From positions 39,816 through 103,815 of the forward strand of contig JBJHBJ010000008.1 of the NCBI GenBank assembly GCA_050485425.1: 64,000 bases of DNA, written 5' to 3'. This document shows positions 44,595 through 52,526 of the stretch, in pieces. The position numbers and the translations under genes were made by a program. Within the stretch, counting starts at the first letter, position 1. Each line of letters starts with the position of its first letter. The notes below the pieces were generated by a model, which saw only the letters and a program-made list of their open reading frames with translations, did no database searches and had not been told where the DNA came from. The stretch is from LSCE01 sp050485425 (lineage in GTDB: Bacteria; Pseudomonadota; Gammaproteobacteria; Nitrococcales; Aquisalimonadaceae).

Positions 44595-44685
44595 TCTCTC
44601 TCCCGTCTCGGTAGATTGTTCAGACCCCGCCCGGATACTGGCACCTCCCGGGTCCGGCGCTGTCGGCAAAACTGGCCAACAGCGT

Positions 44686-44692
44686 TGTACAC
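44686..44692. promoter_or_regulatory. TGTACAC operator upstream of the second binding protein
   Basis: GTTGTACACAG holds TGTACA/GTACAC at 44686-44692, a variant of the GTATAC core. Two further near copies lie at 44720-44725 (TGTACA) and 44775-44780 (GTACAC). Confidence is lower because the core differs. Confidence 0.4.
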
Positions 44693-44833
44693 AGTCAGGT
44701 CTACAGAACCTGTTAGCAATGTACATGCCATACAAACAACATCGGCGATGGCAGCGTCTTGGAGGGACGGTCTGGTACACAATCGCACTGATCAAGGGCA
44801 GAAAAGCAGCGGCTGCACCGCAACAGCCACCGC

Positions 44834-45496
44834 TTACGGCACATGGTTTGCCGCAGCCGCAGCCAGCTCGACGGAGGCAGGTTCCGGCCGAACCTGTGAG
44901 GCCAGCCTGGCCAGCCGGGCGCCCAGTGCACGAGCGATCTCGCGCTCATCCTCGTTCACACCCAACGTGCCGTCGAAGCCCGTCACGGCGGAAGCGCCGT
45001 AAGGGGAACCGCCCTTTCGGGTTCGCACCAGTGCAGGCACGCTATGCGGCACGCCGGCCAGCAGCATGCCGTGCTGCATGAATGGCAGGAGCAGCGAAAG
45101 CAGCGTCATCTCGTTGCCGGAATGCATGCCGCCGGTGGAGGTAAACGCGGCCCCGACCTTGCCGATCAGCGCACCCTGCCGCCAGAGCGGAGCCACTTCG
45201 TCGATAAACGCGCGCAGGGGCGTGCTCATCAAGCCGTAACGGGTGGGCGAGCCCCAGACGATTCCGTTCGCCCACACCAGGTCGTCGGCGCCGGCACGAG
45301 GCAGCGCCCGGTATTCCGCCTGTGCCCGCAGGTAATCGGCACGGCTGGCGTCGACGCTGTATTCCGGCTCACTGAGGTCGACACGGCACACGCGCACCTC
45401 CGCACCCTCTTCCCTGGCGCCGGCCGCCACCGCCTTGGCCAGTTCCAGGGTCGTGCCGTAACGGGAGTCACAGATCACGCATACTCGGGATTCCAT
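44834..45496 (-). CDS. Flavodoxin-family NAD(P)H oxidoreductase (WrbA-like)
   Basis: 220 residues. VCVICDSRYGTTLELAKAVAAGAREEG is the FMN loop, NGIVWGSPTRYGLMSTPLRAF and FTSTGGMHSGNEMTLLS the flavin-contacting segments, and GGSPYGASAV the WrbA-like tail. It differs from WrbA at 2060-2692 in its loop and lies in the GTATAC-flanked cluster. It could supply reduced flavin or reduce a quinone product. The ATG at 45496 has AGGAGAAG upstream. Confidence 0.85.
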   Translation of the reverse strand: MESRVCVICDSRYGTTLELAKAVAAGAREEGAEVRVCRVDLSEPEYSVDASRADYLRAQAEYRALPRAGADDLVWANGIVWGSPTRYGLMSTPLRAFIDEVAPLWRQGALIGKVGAAFTSTGGMHSGNEMTLLSLLLPFMQHGMLLAGVPHSVPALVRTRKGGSPYGASAVTGFDGTLGVNEDEREIARALGARLARLASQVRPEPASVELAAAAANHVP

Positions 45497-45669
45497 ACCG
45501 CTTCTCCTGATGTCCCGCCGGCCGTTCAGCCTGCGTGGAGTTGCCGCAACCCGCGACGGGCAGCCCGCGTGCTGCTCGCGCAGTTCGTTAAGATTTCTCG
45601 CGCTCACGTATCCATGGGGCATTCAGGCGTATCCTTGCCAGATTCCGGCAAGCGCGCGCATTCGCCCCT

Positions 45670-45675
45670 GTATAC
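45670..45675. promoter_or_regulatory. GTATAC operator, flavodoxin/deaminase spacer
   Basis: CTGTATACAAAGC carries the core at 45670-45675. It lies 174 bases from the flavodoxin start and 232 from the deaminase start. Confidence 0.55.
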
Positions 45676-45867
45676 AAAGCAACCCGCATACCACCCTCGC
45701 AACCTCCGGATTTCAGGCAGGATTGTCCGTAGCCACCATATCTACCGCGCAAACCGCGCCGAACTTTGCACCAAAAGGCCGCAGAACCGCCAGGAAATGC
45801 GCCATACTGGAGAGAATTTCCGTGCTGCTTGCAAAAGTGACGTCAGCAGTTTAGGTATGCATTGAAG

Positions 45868-45873
45868 GTATAC
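45868..45873. promoter_or_regulatory. GTATAC operator upstream of the guanine deaminase-like gene
   Basis: AAGGTATACATC has the core at 45868-45873, 34 bases before the chosen TTG start. A start at 45862 would put the operator inside the coding sequence, an argument for the later start. Confidence 0.5.
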
Positions 45874-45906
45874 ATCTTTCGGGCTCAGACTGTTGTGGAG
45901 GCGGTG

Positions 45907-47142
45907 TTGAACGAGGACACAATCCTGTACAGGGCGGGCGTACTGAATCCCATTGCGCCGGACCGCTGGGACTACCATGAAGACGGCGGACTGCTGGTCC
46001 AGGACGGTCGCATCAGCCGGTCCGGCGCGTTCGACGATTTCCGCGACGTGTCCGCAGCACGACTGGTCGAGCTGGACGGCGTGCTTGTCCCCGGCTTCGT
46101 GGACGTGCACATCCACTGGGTGCAGCACCATGTGCGGGGCCGTTTCCAGATGGATCTGATGGAATGGCTCAGGGAACACATCTGGCCGGAGGAAGCCGGC
46201 TTCGAGAACCTGGACTTCGCCCGCCGCTATGCGGACGCCTTTTTTGCCGACATGATCCGCGCCGGCACGACCATGGGCATGGCCTACTCCAGCCCGCACG
46301 CCGACGCCTTGCGCGTGGCCGCCGACGCCGCGATGGGCGACTGGCTGCTGGGCAACTCCATCATGGAACGCGCCGCGCCGGAGCCGTTGTGCCGGGCCAG
46401 CCCGGAGAACGTGGACGCCATCACGCCGTTGCTGGAATCGCTCGGCCCCACCCAATACGCCATCACGCCCCGGTTCGCGTTGAACTGCAGTGCCGAGCTG
46501 ATGAAAAGCCTGGGCGAGCTGTCCAGGCAATCCGGCGCGCACGTGCAGACCCATCTCTCGGAATCCCCCATCGAGATCCGCGAGGTGATGGAAGCCTTTC
46601 CGGAGGCCACCGACTACACCGACATCTACGACCGCGCCGGCCTGCTCTCGCCGCGCAGCGTGCTGGGGCACTGCATCCACCTGTCCGAGCGCGAATTCGA
46701 CTGCCTGGCGCAGCGCGGCGCGTGGATCGCGCACTGCCCCAGCAGCAACGAGGCGCTGGGCAGCGGCCGCATGAACATCGAGGCCGTGCGCCGGCACGGC
46801 ATCCCGTTCGCGCTGGCTTCCGACGTCGGCGCCGGCCCCAGCCACAGCATGTTGCACGTCATGCAACGCTTCCTGGCCCAGCACCGCGAAGCCGGCGCCC
46901 CGGTGTCCGTGCGCGAGGCGCTGTACCGCTCCACCGCGGCCGGGGCACGCTGTCTGGGCCGGGGCGACCGGGCCGGCGACTTCACCGCAGGCAAGCGGGC
47001 GGACTTCGTGCTGCTGCCGCGCCCGGAGCGTGGAGTGGCACCGGAAGACTGGATGGAGGAGATCGTCAGCGGCCGCCAGCAGGACCTGGAAACGCGCCCG
47101 CTGGGCACCTGGGTGGGCGGACGACGGATGGCTGCCGCATAA
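45907..47142 (+). CDS. guaD: Guanine deaminase-like amidohydrolase
   Basis: 411 residues. The guanine deaminase hallmarks are FVDVHIHWVQHHVRGRFQM, MEWLREHIWPEE, QTHLSESP, LGHCIHLSE and ALASDVGAGPSHSMLHVM. It converts guanine to xanthine, or a related aminopurine to its oxo form. The TTG at 45907 is my choice, because GGAGG lies six bases upstream and upstream residues are not family-like. It lies upstream of the GntR regulator on the same strand. Confidence 0.82.
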   Translation: MNEDTILYRAGVLNPIAPDRWDYHEDGGLLVQDGRISRSGAFDDFRDVSAARLVELDGVLVPGFVDVHIHWVQHHVRGRFQMDLMEWLREHIWPEEAGFENLDFARRYADAFFADMIRAGTTMGMAYSSPHADALRVAADAAMGDWLLGNSIMERAAPEPLCRASPENVDAITPLLESLGPTQYAITPRFALNCSAELMKSLGELSRQSGAHVQTHLSESPIEIREVMEAFPEATDYTDIYDRAGLLSPRSVLGHCIHLSEREFDCLAQRGAWIAHCPSSNEALGSGRMNIEAVRRHGIPFALASDVGAGPSHSMLHVMQRFLAQHREAGAPVSVREALYRSTAAGARCLGRGDRAGDFTAGKRADFVLLPRPERGVAPEDWMEEIVSGRQQDLETRPLGTWVGGRRMAAA

Positions 47143-47216
47143 GGGCTCGAACAACGAAAATATCGGAGAAACGGGCAGTTACTACGCCCCGGGGCAGTTG
47201 CCGTGGATGACACTCG

Positions 47217-47226
47217 GTGTATACAC
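47217..47226. promoter_or_regulatory. GTGTATACAC operator, GntR autoregulation
   Basis: GTGTATACAC is a perfect ten-base palindrome 28 bases upstream of the GntR start. It is the most symmetric copy of the element and is placed as expected for autorepression. Confidence 0.65.
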
Positions 47227-47253
47227 TGCCAGACCACAACGAGGAAGGGCAGC

Positions 47254-47994
47254 ATGGCGACAACCCAGATCAGCGACACCGCCGGGGCGAAACTCGACAT
47301 CGCCACGAGAAGCGGCCGCGGCAAGCGCAAGGCCACCGATCAAACCATTTTCGAATCCATCTACAACGCGGTGCTGAGCCAGCGTCTGCCGCCAGGCTCG
47401 CGGCTGCCCGAGGTGGCGCTGGGCGAGCTGTTCGGGGTGAGCCGCTCCATCGTGCGAAAGGCACTGACCCGCCTGGCCTCCGCACATGTCATTGAGCAGC
47501 GCCCGAATCAGATGGCAGCGGTGGCCAAACCCAGCGTGCAGGAAACCCATCAGATCTTCGACGCCCGCCGGCATATCGAGAGCGAAGTTGCCCGCCTGTG
47601 CGCGGGCCAGCTCAGCAAGGCGGACATCGCCGAGCTCCGCAAGCTGATCGAAGCGGAGAAGGAAGCCCACGAAAGCGGCCAGCATCAGGACCGCGTCCAC
47701 CACTCCATGAGTATGCATCTGCTGCTTGCCGACCGCTGCCCGAACAAGGTGCTGGGCCGCATGCAGCGGGAAATGGTGCTGCGCACCTCCATCGTCATCG
47801 CGCTGTACAAGGTGCCCGGCGTGGACGCCTGCTACCTGGGGGACGACCACTCCCGCCTGGTGGATCTGATCGCCGACGGCAAGGGTGACGCCGCCGCTGA
47901 ACTGGCGCGTGAGCACCTGCATTCGCTGGAGAACCTGCTGGACCTGCAGGACCAGCCCCACGCCATCGACCTGGCCAGCATCCTCCGCGCCTGA
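47254..47994 (+). CDS. GntR-family regulator (FadR/FCD type)
   Basis: 246 residues. A winged helix-turn-helix occupies about residues 28-95 (IYNAVLSQRLPPGSRLPEVALGELFGVSRSIVRKALTRLASAHVIEQ). An FCD ligand-binding domain follows, with metal ligands in ARRHIESEVARL, HHSMSMHLLLAD and DDHSRLVDLI. FCD regulators bind small carboxylates or metabolites and recognise short palindromes. The ATG at 47254 has AGGAAGG upstream, and the operator 28 bases before it suggests self-control. I infer it controls the GTATAC regulon of this region. Confidence 0.92.
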   Translation: MATTQISDTAGAKLDIATRSGRGKRKATDQTIFESIYNAVLSQRLPPGSRLPEVALGELFGVSRSIVRKALTRLASAHVIEQRPNQMAAVAKPSVQETHQIFDARRHIESEVARLCAGQLSKADIAELRKLIEAEKEAHESGQHQDRVHHSMSMHLLLADRCPNKVLGRMQREMVLRTSIVIALYKVPGVDACYLGDDHSRLVDLIADGKGDAAAELAREHLHSLENLLDLQDQPHAIDLASILRA

Positions 47995-48059
47995 CGTGTG
48001 ATTGCCTGCGTGCGGCCCCGGTTTTGCATAGAGTTCTCCGACCCCACAAGGAGAACCCC

Positions 48060-49421
48060 ATGCAACGCACGCTGCTACTGAAGAACGCCACCGTCGTCGC
48101 CACCATGGACGACGAGCGGCGTGAAATTCCCAACGGCGCGGTCTACATCCGCGGCAACCGCATCGAGGCTGTCGGCCCCACCGCCGACTTGCCAGACACC
48201 GCCGACGAGGTCATCGACCTCAGCGGCCACGCGGTGCTGCCCGGCCTGATCAACACCCACCACCACATGTTCCAGTGCCTGACGCGCGTGCTGCCCGCCG
48301 CGCAGGACGCCGAACTGTTCGACTGGCTGAGCGCGCTGTTCCCGGTCTGGTCGCGCATAACCCCGGACATGATGCGCACCGCCACCCAGACGGCCATGGC
48401 CGAGCTGATGCTCTCCGGCTGCACCACCGCCGCCGACCACGCCTACCTGTACGTGAACGGCATCCGCCTGGACGACAACATCCAGGCCGCCGCCGAGATC
48501 GGCATGCGCTTCCACGCCGCGCGCGGCGCCATGAGCCTGGGCGAGAGCCAGGGGGGACTGCCGCCGGATGCGCTGGTGGAACCTGACGAAGACGCCATCC
48601 TCAAGGAAATGCAGCGGCTGATCGAAACCCACCATGATGCCGACGACGACGCCATGCTGCGCATCGCGGTTGCGCCGTGTTCGCCGTTCACCGTCACCAC
48701 GGACCTGATGCGCGAAGGCGCCGCCCTGGCCCGCAGCTACGGCGTGAACATGCACACGCATACCGCCGAGAACTGGAAGGACGTGGCCTACAGCAAGGAA
48801 CGCTACGGCATGACGCCCACCGAGTTCACCGAGGAGGTGGGCTGGGTGGGCGACGACGTCTGGCACGCCCACTGCGTGCACCTGGACGCGCCAGGCATTG
48901 CGCTGTTCGCGCGCACCGGCACCGGCGTCGCACACTGCCCCTGTTCCAATATGCGGCTGGCCTCCGGCATCGCACCGGTGCGGCAGATGCTGGACGCCGG
49001 GGTGAAAGTGGGCCTGGGTGTTGACGGCAGCGCCTCCAACGACAGCGGCGACCTGCTGGGCGAGGCGCGGCTGGCCATGCTCTCGGCGCGCGGGCGCGAT
49101 CAGGACCCCGGCGCCATGTCCGCCCGCGATGCACTGGCGCTAGCCACCCGAGGCGGCGCCGCCGTGCTCGGTCGCGACGACGCGCTGGGGCAGTTGAAAC
49201 CGGGTTACTGCGCCGACGTCATTGCCTACCGTCTGGACGACATCTCGCTGGCCGGAGGGCTGGTGGACCCGGTCGCCGCTCTGGTGTTCTGCACGCCGCC
49301 CCGTGTAGCCCTGAACATCATCAACGGCCGCCCCGTGGTCCGCGACGGCCAGCTCACCACGCTGGAACTGCCGGTGCTGCTGGAGCGCCACAACCGCATG
49401 GCGGCGGAACTGGTCGGCTGA
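48060..49421 (+). CDS. 8-oxoguanine deaminase-like amidohydrolase, paralog
   Basis: 453 residues. The metal ligands are HxH in LINTHHHMFQC, His in MHTHTAENW, His in HAHCVHLDA and Asp in GLGVDGSASNDSGD. The sequence fits 8-oxoguanine deaminase closely in length and active-site residues. 8-Oxoguanine deaminase makes urate from 8-oxoguanine. AAGGAG lies upstream of the ATG at 48060. It follows the GntR gene by 65 bases and may be cotranscribed with it. Confidence 0.87.
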   Translation: MQRTLLLKNATVVATMDDERREIPNGAVYIRGNRIEAVGPTADLPDTADEVIDLSGHAVLPGLINTHHHMFQCLTRVLPAAQDAELFDWLSALFPVWSRITPDMMRTATQTAMAELMLSGCTTAADHAYLYVNGIRLDDNIQAAAEIGMRFHAARGAMSLGESQGGLPPDALVEPDEDAILKEMQRLIETHHDADDDAMLRIAVAPCSPFTVTTDLMREGAALARSYGVNMHTHTAENWKDVAYSKERYGMTPTEFTEEVGWVGDDVWHAHCVHLDAPGIALFARTGTGVAHCPCSNMRLASGIAPVRQMLDAGVKVGLGVDGSASNDSGDLLGEARLAMLSARGRDQDPGAMSARDALALATRGGAAVLGRDDALGQLKPGYCADVIAYRLDDISLAGGLVDPVAALVFCTPPRVALNIINGRPVVRDGQLTTLELPVLLERHNRMAAELVG

Positions 49422-49437
49422 CCGCCCGAGGGAAACA

Positions 49438-49467
49438 CCGCTGCGCTCAGGAAATGCGGCGCAGCGG
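49438..49467. terminator. Hairpin between convergent deaminase and reductase
   Basis: CCGCTGCGC (49438-49446) pairs with GCGCAGCGG (49459-49467), a nine-base stem with a twelve-base loop. It overlaps the reductase stop and has no T-run, so it is at most a partial bidirectional terminator. Confidence 0.35.
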
Positions 49468-50487
49468 TTCCTGGTTCAGTTCGTGGGTGAAGTTGAAGCT
49501 GTCCGCGAACATACGCTCCGGCGGCAGACCCGCTGCGGCAAAGGCCCGTTTGGCGGCATCGATCATCGGCGGCGGGCCACACAGATAGGCGTCGAAGGCG
49601 GAGAGATCCGGCAGATCCTCCACCACCGCCGCATGCACGAAACCGGTGCGGCCTTCCCAACCTTCCGCATCCGGCTCCGAAAGTACCGGCACGTAGGTGT
49701 AACGGGGAATCCGCTGGCCCCAGCCCTCGACCGTTTCGTGCAAATACAGGTCGCGACGGTCACGCACCCCCCAGTACACATGGACCGGCCGGTTCCCCAG
49801 CCCTTCGCGCATGGCACTTTCCAGCACGCTCTTGATCGGCGCGAGCCCGGTGCCGCCGGCCACCAGCAGCAAGGGGCGGTCACTGTCCCGCAGATGGAAA
49901 CTCCCGAGCGGCAGCTCCAGCTCCCAATGGTCACCCACCACAGCCTTGCCGAAAACGTGGCCGGTGAACGTCCCACCCGGAACCTTCCGCACATGAAGGT
50001 CCAGCACCCCGCTTTCCGGATCGGAGGCCATGGAAAAACTTCGACGGTCACGGTCCGGCAGGATCACGTCCAGATACTGCCCGGCCCGGAACATGGCCGC
50101 CTCCCCGTTCGGCAGCGCCAGCACCACACGCATCACGTCATGACTGAGCGGTTCCAGCGCCTGCACCTCGGCAGTGATCCGTTGCGGCCCCGGCGCCGCA
50201 GCGGCTTCCCCGCCCATGCCCTCAACCTCGATCACCACCGGGGACCGGGCGATGGCCTGGCAGGTGAGCGCCAGACCGGCTTCCTCCTCGTCCGAGGTCA
50301 GCGCCATCGGCGGCAGATCGTACTCGATCTCGCCATCCAGGATTTTCACCCGGCAGGCACCGCAACCGCCCACCTGACAGTCGAAAGGCAGTTCCAGTCC
50401 CTGGCGCAACGCGGCGTCCAGTATCGGCTCATCATCCCCGGCCTCGAACTGGTGTGTGGTTCCGGCAATTCTGATGGTATGCGGCAT
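49447..50487 (-). CDS. Ferredoxin-NAD reductase of a Rieske oxygenase system
   Basis: 346 residues. The N-terminal plant-type [2Fe-2S] domain has CQVGGCGACRVK plus a distal Cys in ALTCQA. An FAD domain follows (RSFSMAS), then an NAD domain (LLVAGGTGLAPIKS and YLCGPPPM). It passes electrons from NAD(P)H to an oxygenase. Two Rieske alpha subunits are in the window (42107 and 51453) but only this one reductase. The ATG at 50487 is preceded by two GTAYAC operators, tying it to the 42-kb oxygenase. Confidence 0.92.
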   Translation of the reverse strand: MPHTIRIAGTTHQFEAGDDEPILDAALRQGLELPFDCQVGGCGACRVKILDGEIEYDLPPMALTSDEEEAGLALTCQAIARSPVVIEVEGMGGEAAAAPGPQRITAEVQALEPLSHDVMRVVLALPNGEAAMFRAGQYLDVILPDRDRRSFSMASDPESGVLDLHVRKVPGGTFTGHVFGKAVVGDHWELELPLGSFHLRDSDRPLLLVAGGTGLAPIKSVLESAMREGLGNRPVHVYWGVRDRRDLYLHETVEGWGQRIPRYTYVPVLSEPDAEGWEGRTGFVHAAVVEDLPDLSAFDAYLCGPPPMIDAAKRAFAAAGLPPERMFADSFNFTHELNQEPLRRIS

Positions 50488-50507
50488 GTGGTCACCCTGC
50501 TCTGTTC

Positions 50508-50526
50508 GTACACATAACTGTATACA
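50508..50526. promoter_or_regulatory. Double operator upstream of the reductase
   Basis: GTACAC at 50508-50513 and TGTATACA at 50519-50526 lie 20-40 bases upstream of the reductase ATG, arranged as at 33833-33851 (TGTACA then GTATAC). This repeat of a paired layout strengthens the case for one regulator. Confidence 0.6.
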
Positions 50527-50668
50527 AGCAAGATGGATGCCGAAGCGTGCATGCCACCCGTCTGCTAAAAACCACAATGAAGACGAGCGGTTACCTGAAA
50601 GATCGTGGTGAGGCAGGTCGCTGATCACGCACCGGGCCGGTGCAACCGGTCAATACCCCGACCGCTTA

Positions 50669-51460
50669 TCACCGCGCCCGGATCATGAGGCTCTGGCAGG
50701 CCATGCCGATCGGCCCGCGCTCGTCATGCAGGGACGTGTAGGTGATGCCGACTCCACTGGGCTCCACTGCGGTTCTGGCGGAAACCCCTATCCATTCCGA
50801 ATCAGGCGGGCGCTGAAGATGGATGCTCAGGTCCATATTGGCGAATACGTAGCGGTCCAGGGGCACGGCCCAGCTCAGACCGTTCCCGAAATCCGACATG
50901 GCCACCGCCCGGACGAACGGCGTGGTCTCCAGCCCCTGCACCAGCGGGTAGCGCAGGCGCAACCAGGCGGCGGCGGGGCCCGCCTTGCTGACACTGCCGC
51001 CGGCCAGGCGGGATTCCACCGCGGTGTAGTGAAACGTTTCCTCATCACCCTCCATGCCGGGTATGCGCACCGGATCGGTACACCGGGCCAGGGCGGGAAA
51101 CGATTCTGCCTTCAGCGGAACCTGCAGATCGATTGTGCCGCTGGAGACGAACAGTATCAGGGCCCGTGCCACCTCCCGCCTGTCGTCCGACAACACGATG
51201 CTGACACGCCGCACGGAGCGGCCTTCCCCCACCTCCGACACTGCTTTCAACGGCGCCAGCGGGACCGGCGCGAGAAATTCCATGGTCATCCGCACGGGAC
51301 TGTAGCTGCCGTTGTCGCCGGCCGCTTCCTCGGCCAGCGCGGCCAGCAGCCCCGCCGGTGCGCCGCCGTGCAGGGCATCAGGCCGCCAGGGCCCGCGGGC
51401 GAGGCCGGTGGGTGTAACCACATGTCCGCATCGCCGAAAAACCGCGCGCCGTTCAGGCAC
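50669..51460 (-). CDS. Thioesterase-family protein, double hotdog type
   Basis: 263 residues, TesB/4HBT_3-like. HGGAPAGLLAALAEE and SPVRMTMEFLAPVPLAPLKAV form the first hotdog, and GPAAAWLRLRYPLVQGLETTPFVRAVAMSDFGNGLSW and the C-terminal ISARTAVEPSGVG-like sequence the second. Such proteins hydrolyse acyl-CoA thioesters. The start overlaps the Rieske stop by eight bases, so the pair forms one operon. Confidence 0.8.
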   Translation of the reverse strand: MPERRAVFRRCGHVVTPTGLARGPWRPDALHGGAPAGLLAALAEEAAGDNGSYSPVRMTMEFLAPVPLAPLKAVSEVGEGRSVRRVSIVLSDDRREVARALILFVSSGTIDLQVPLKAESFPALARCTDPVRIPGMEGDEETFHYTAVESRLAGGSVSKAGPAAAWLRLRYPLVQGLETTPFVRAVAMSDFGNGLSWAVPLDRYVFANMDLSIHLQRPPDSEWIGVSARTAVEPSGVGITYTSLHDERGPIGMACQSLMIRAR

Positions 51461-52436
51461 TGGCCACCTCCTTCCCGCGCTTGCCGGAATCGGCGCCGGC
51501 CGTGAACCGCGCGCCCCAGTGCCGGAATTTCATGATCGGCCCGTCTCCGGCGGCAAGGCTGGGTTGCTCCCAGCGTGCCTTGTGGGTCCAGATCGGCACA
51601 TCCTCGCTGACCTGCCGGATCGCCTCGTTCACGAGTTCCAGACTCATGTCGGGGGACTCCACGCCACGCAGCCGCGCCATCAGGCTGAACGTCAGGCCCA
51701 CCTCCCCCTGATCGCGCACGGTGATCCCGTCCAGGAACAGGATCTCGGCCAGATCGCCAATCCTGAATCGCACCAGAGCCAGATAGGGTCCGTACAGCGT
51801 GGTCTGGATAAAACCCGGCCGGACACCGGCCGGGGTCTGGAACTCATGATGAATATCCACGTCCAGCAGATCGCCGAGATTGTCGCAGCGCTCGACCCGG
51901 GCCAGGCTGTTGACGCCATGGAGATAGTGAAAATGGGTACTGTCGACGATGTTTTCCTGGATCTCGTACCAGACCGTGGGCACAGTCCACTGATGACGGT
52001 AGTAGCGGGACCAGTCCGGGTCACGGTACTCGGGAATGTCCGGAAGCTTGAACAGGGGCTGCCGGCTCTCAGGGTGCCACCACGCGAATATCAGGCCGTA
52101 CTGTTCGGCCACCGTCAATGCTCCCAGACCACGCCCTTTCAGGCTGGCAGCGGGACTGTACGGAATGCCTGTGCACCTGCCTTCATGGTCATAGCGCCAC
52201 CCATGGAAGGGGCACTGGATCTCGCACCCTTTTACTTTGCCGCCGTAACCCAGGTGGGCACCAAGATGACGGCAGTGGGCATCCATCAGATGAGGCGCTC
52301 CATCTTCGCCTCTCCAGAGCACGAACTCCTGGCCGAATGCGCGAAAAGGTCGCGCTTCCCCTCTCTTCAGGGAGTCGCTGTAGCCGACCTGGAACCAGCC
52401 GTAGGCATAAGGATCTAGCCGAGGTATCCGTCGCAT
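51453..52436 (-). CDS. Rieske oxygenase alpha subunit, KshA-like
   Basis: 327 residues. Rieske ligands lie in CRHLGAHLGYGGKV and CPFHGWRYDHEGRC. The motif with GAHLGYGGKV and the following IPYSPAASLKG resembles KshA (3-ketosteroid 9-alpha-hydroxylase) and related lipid or sterol oxygenases. The iron site is at QENIVDSTHFHYLHG. It needs an external reductase; none adjoins it. It is transcribed away from a TetR regulator with a palindromic operator between. Confidence 0.86.
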   Translation of the reverse strand: MRRIPRLDPYAYGWFQVGYSDSLKRGEARPFRAFGQEFVLWRGEDGAPHLMDAHCRHLGAHLGYGGKVKGCEIQCPFHGWRYDHEGRCTGIPYSPAASLKGRGLGALTVAEQYGLIFAWWHPESRQPLFKLPDIPEYRDPDWSRYYRHQWTVPTVWYEIQENIVDSTHFHYLHGVNSLARVERCDNLGDLLDVDIHHEFQTPAGVRPGFIQTTLYGPYLALVRFRIGDLAEILFLDGITVRDQGEVGLTFSLMARLRGVESPDMSLELVNEAIRQVSEDVPIWTHKARWEQPSLAAGDGPIMKFRHWGARFTAGADSGKRGKEVASA

Positions 52437-52501
52437 GGCTCCCCCCTTGCTTGGACGGTTGTCAATTCAGACTAGATGGCGATTCCTGTTGTTGCAATAA
52501 A

Positions 52502-52521
52502 AAATGAAATCTGTTTCATTT
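52502..52521. promoter_or_regulatory. Inverted repeat between KshA-like oxygenase and TetR
   Basis: AAATGAAA (52502-52509) and TTTCATTT (52514-52521) are perfect eight-base arms around TCTG. It ends five bases before the TetR ATG and lies 66 bases upstream of the oxygenase start, as expected for an operator shared by both. Confidence 0.65.
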
Positions 52522-52526
52522 CTTTC

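Larger units (their letters stand above)
45497..45906. other. Divergent regulatory region, flavodoxin / guanine deaminase-like
   Basis: 410 bases. The two operators at 45670-45675 and 45868-45873 are the main elements. No gene is supported here. Confidence 0.5.

Noticed and set aside
45742..47154. 470-codon minus-strand frame opposite the guanine deaminase-like gene
   Set aside because: Shadow frame; the plus strand shows all deaminase metal motifs.
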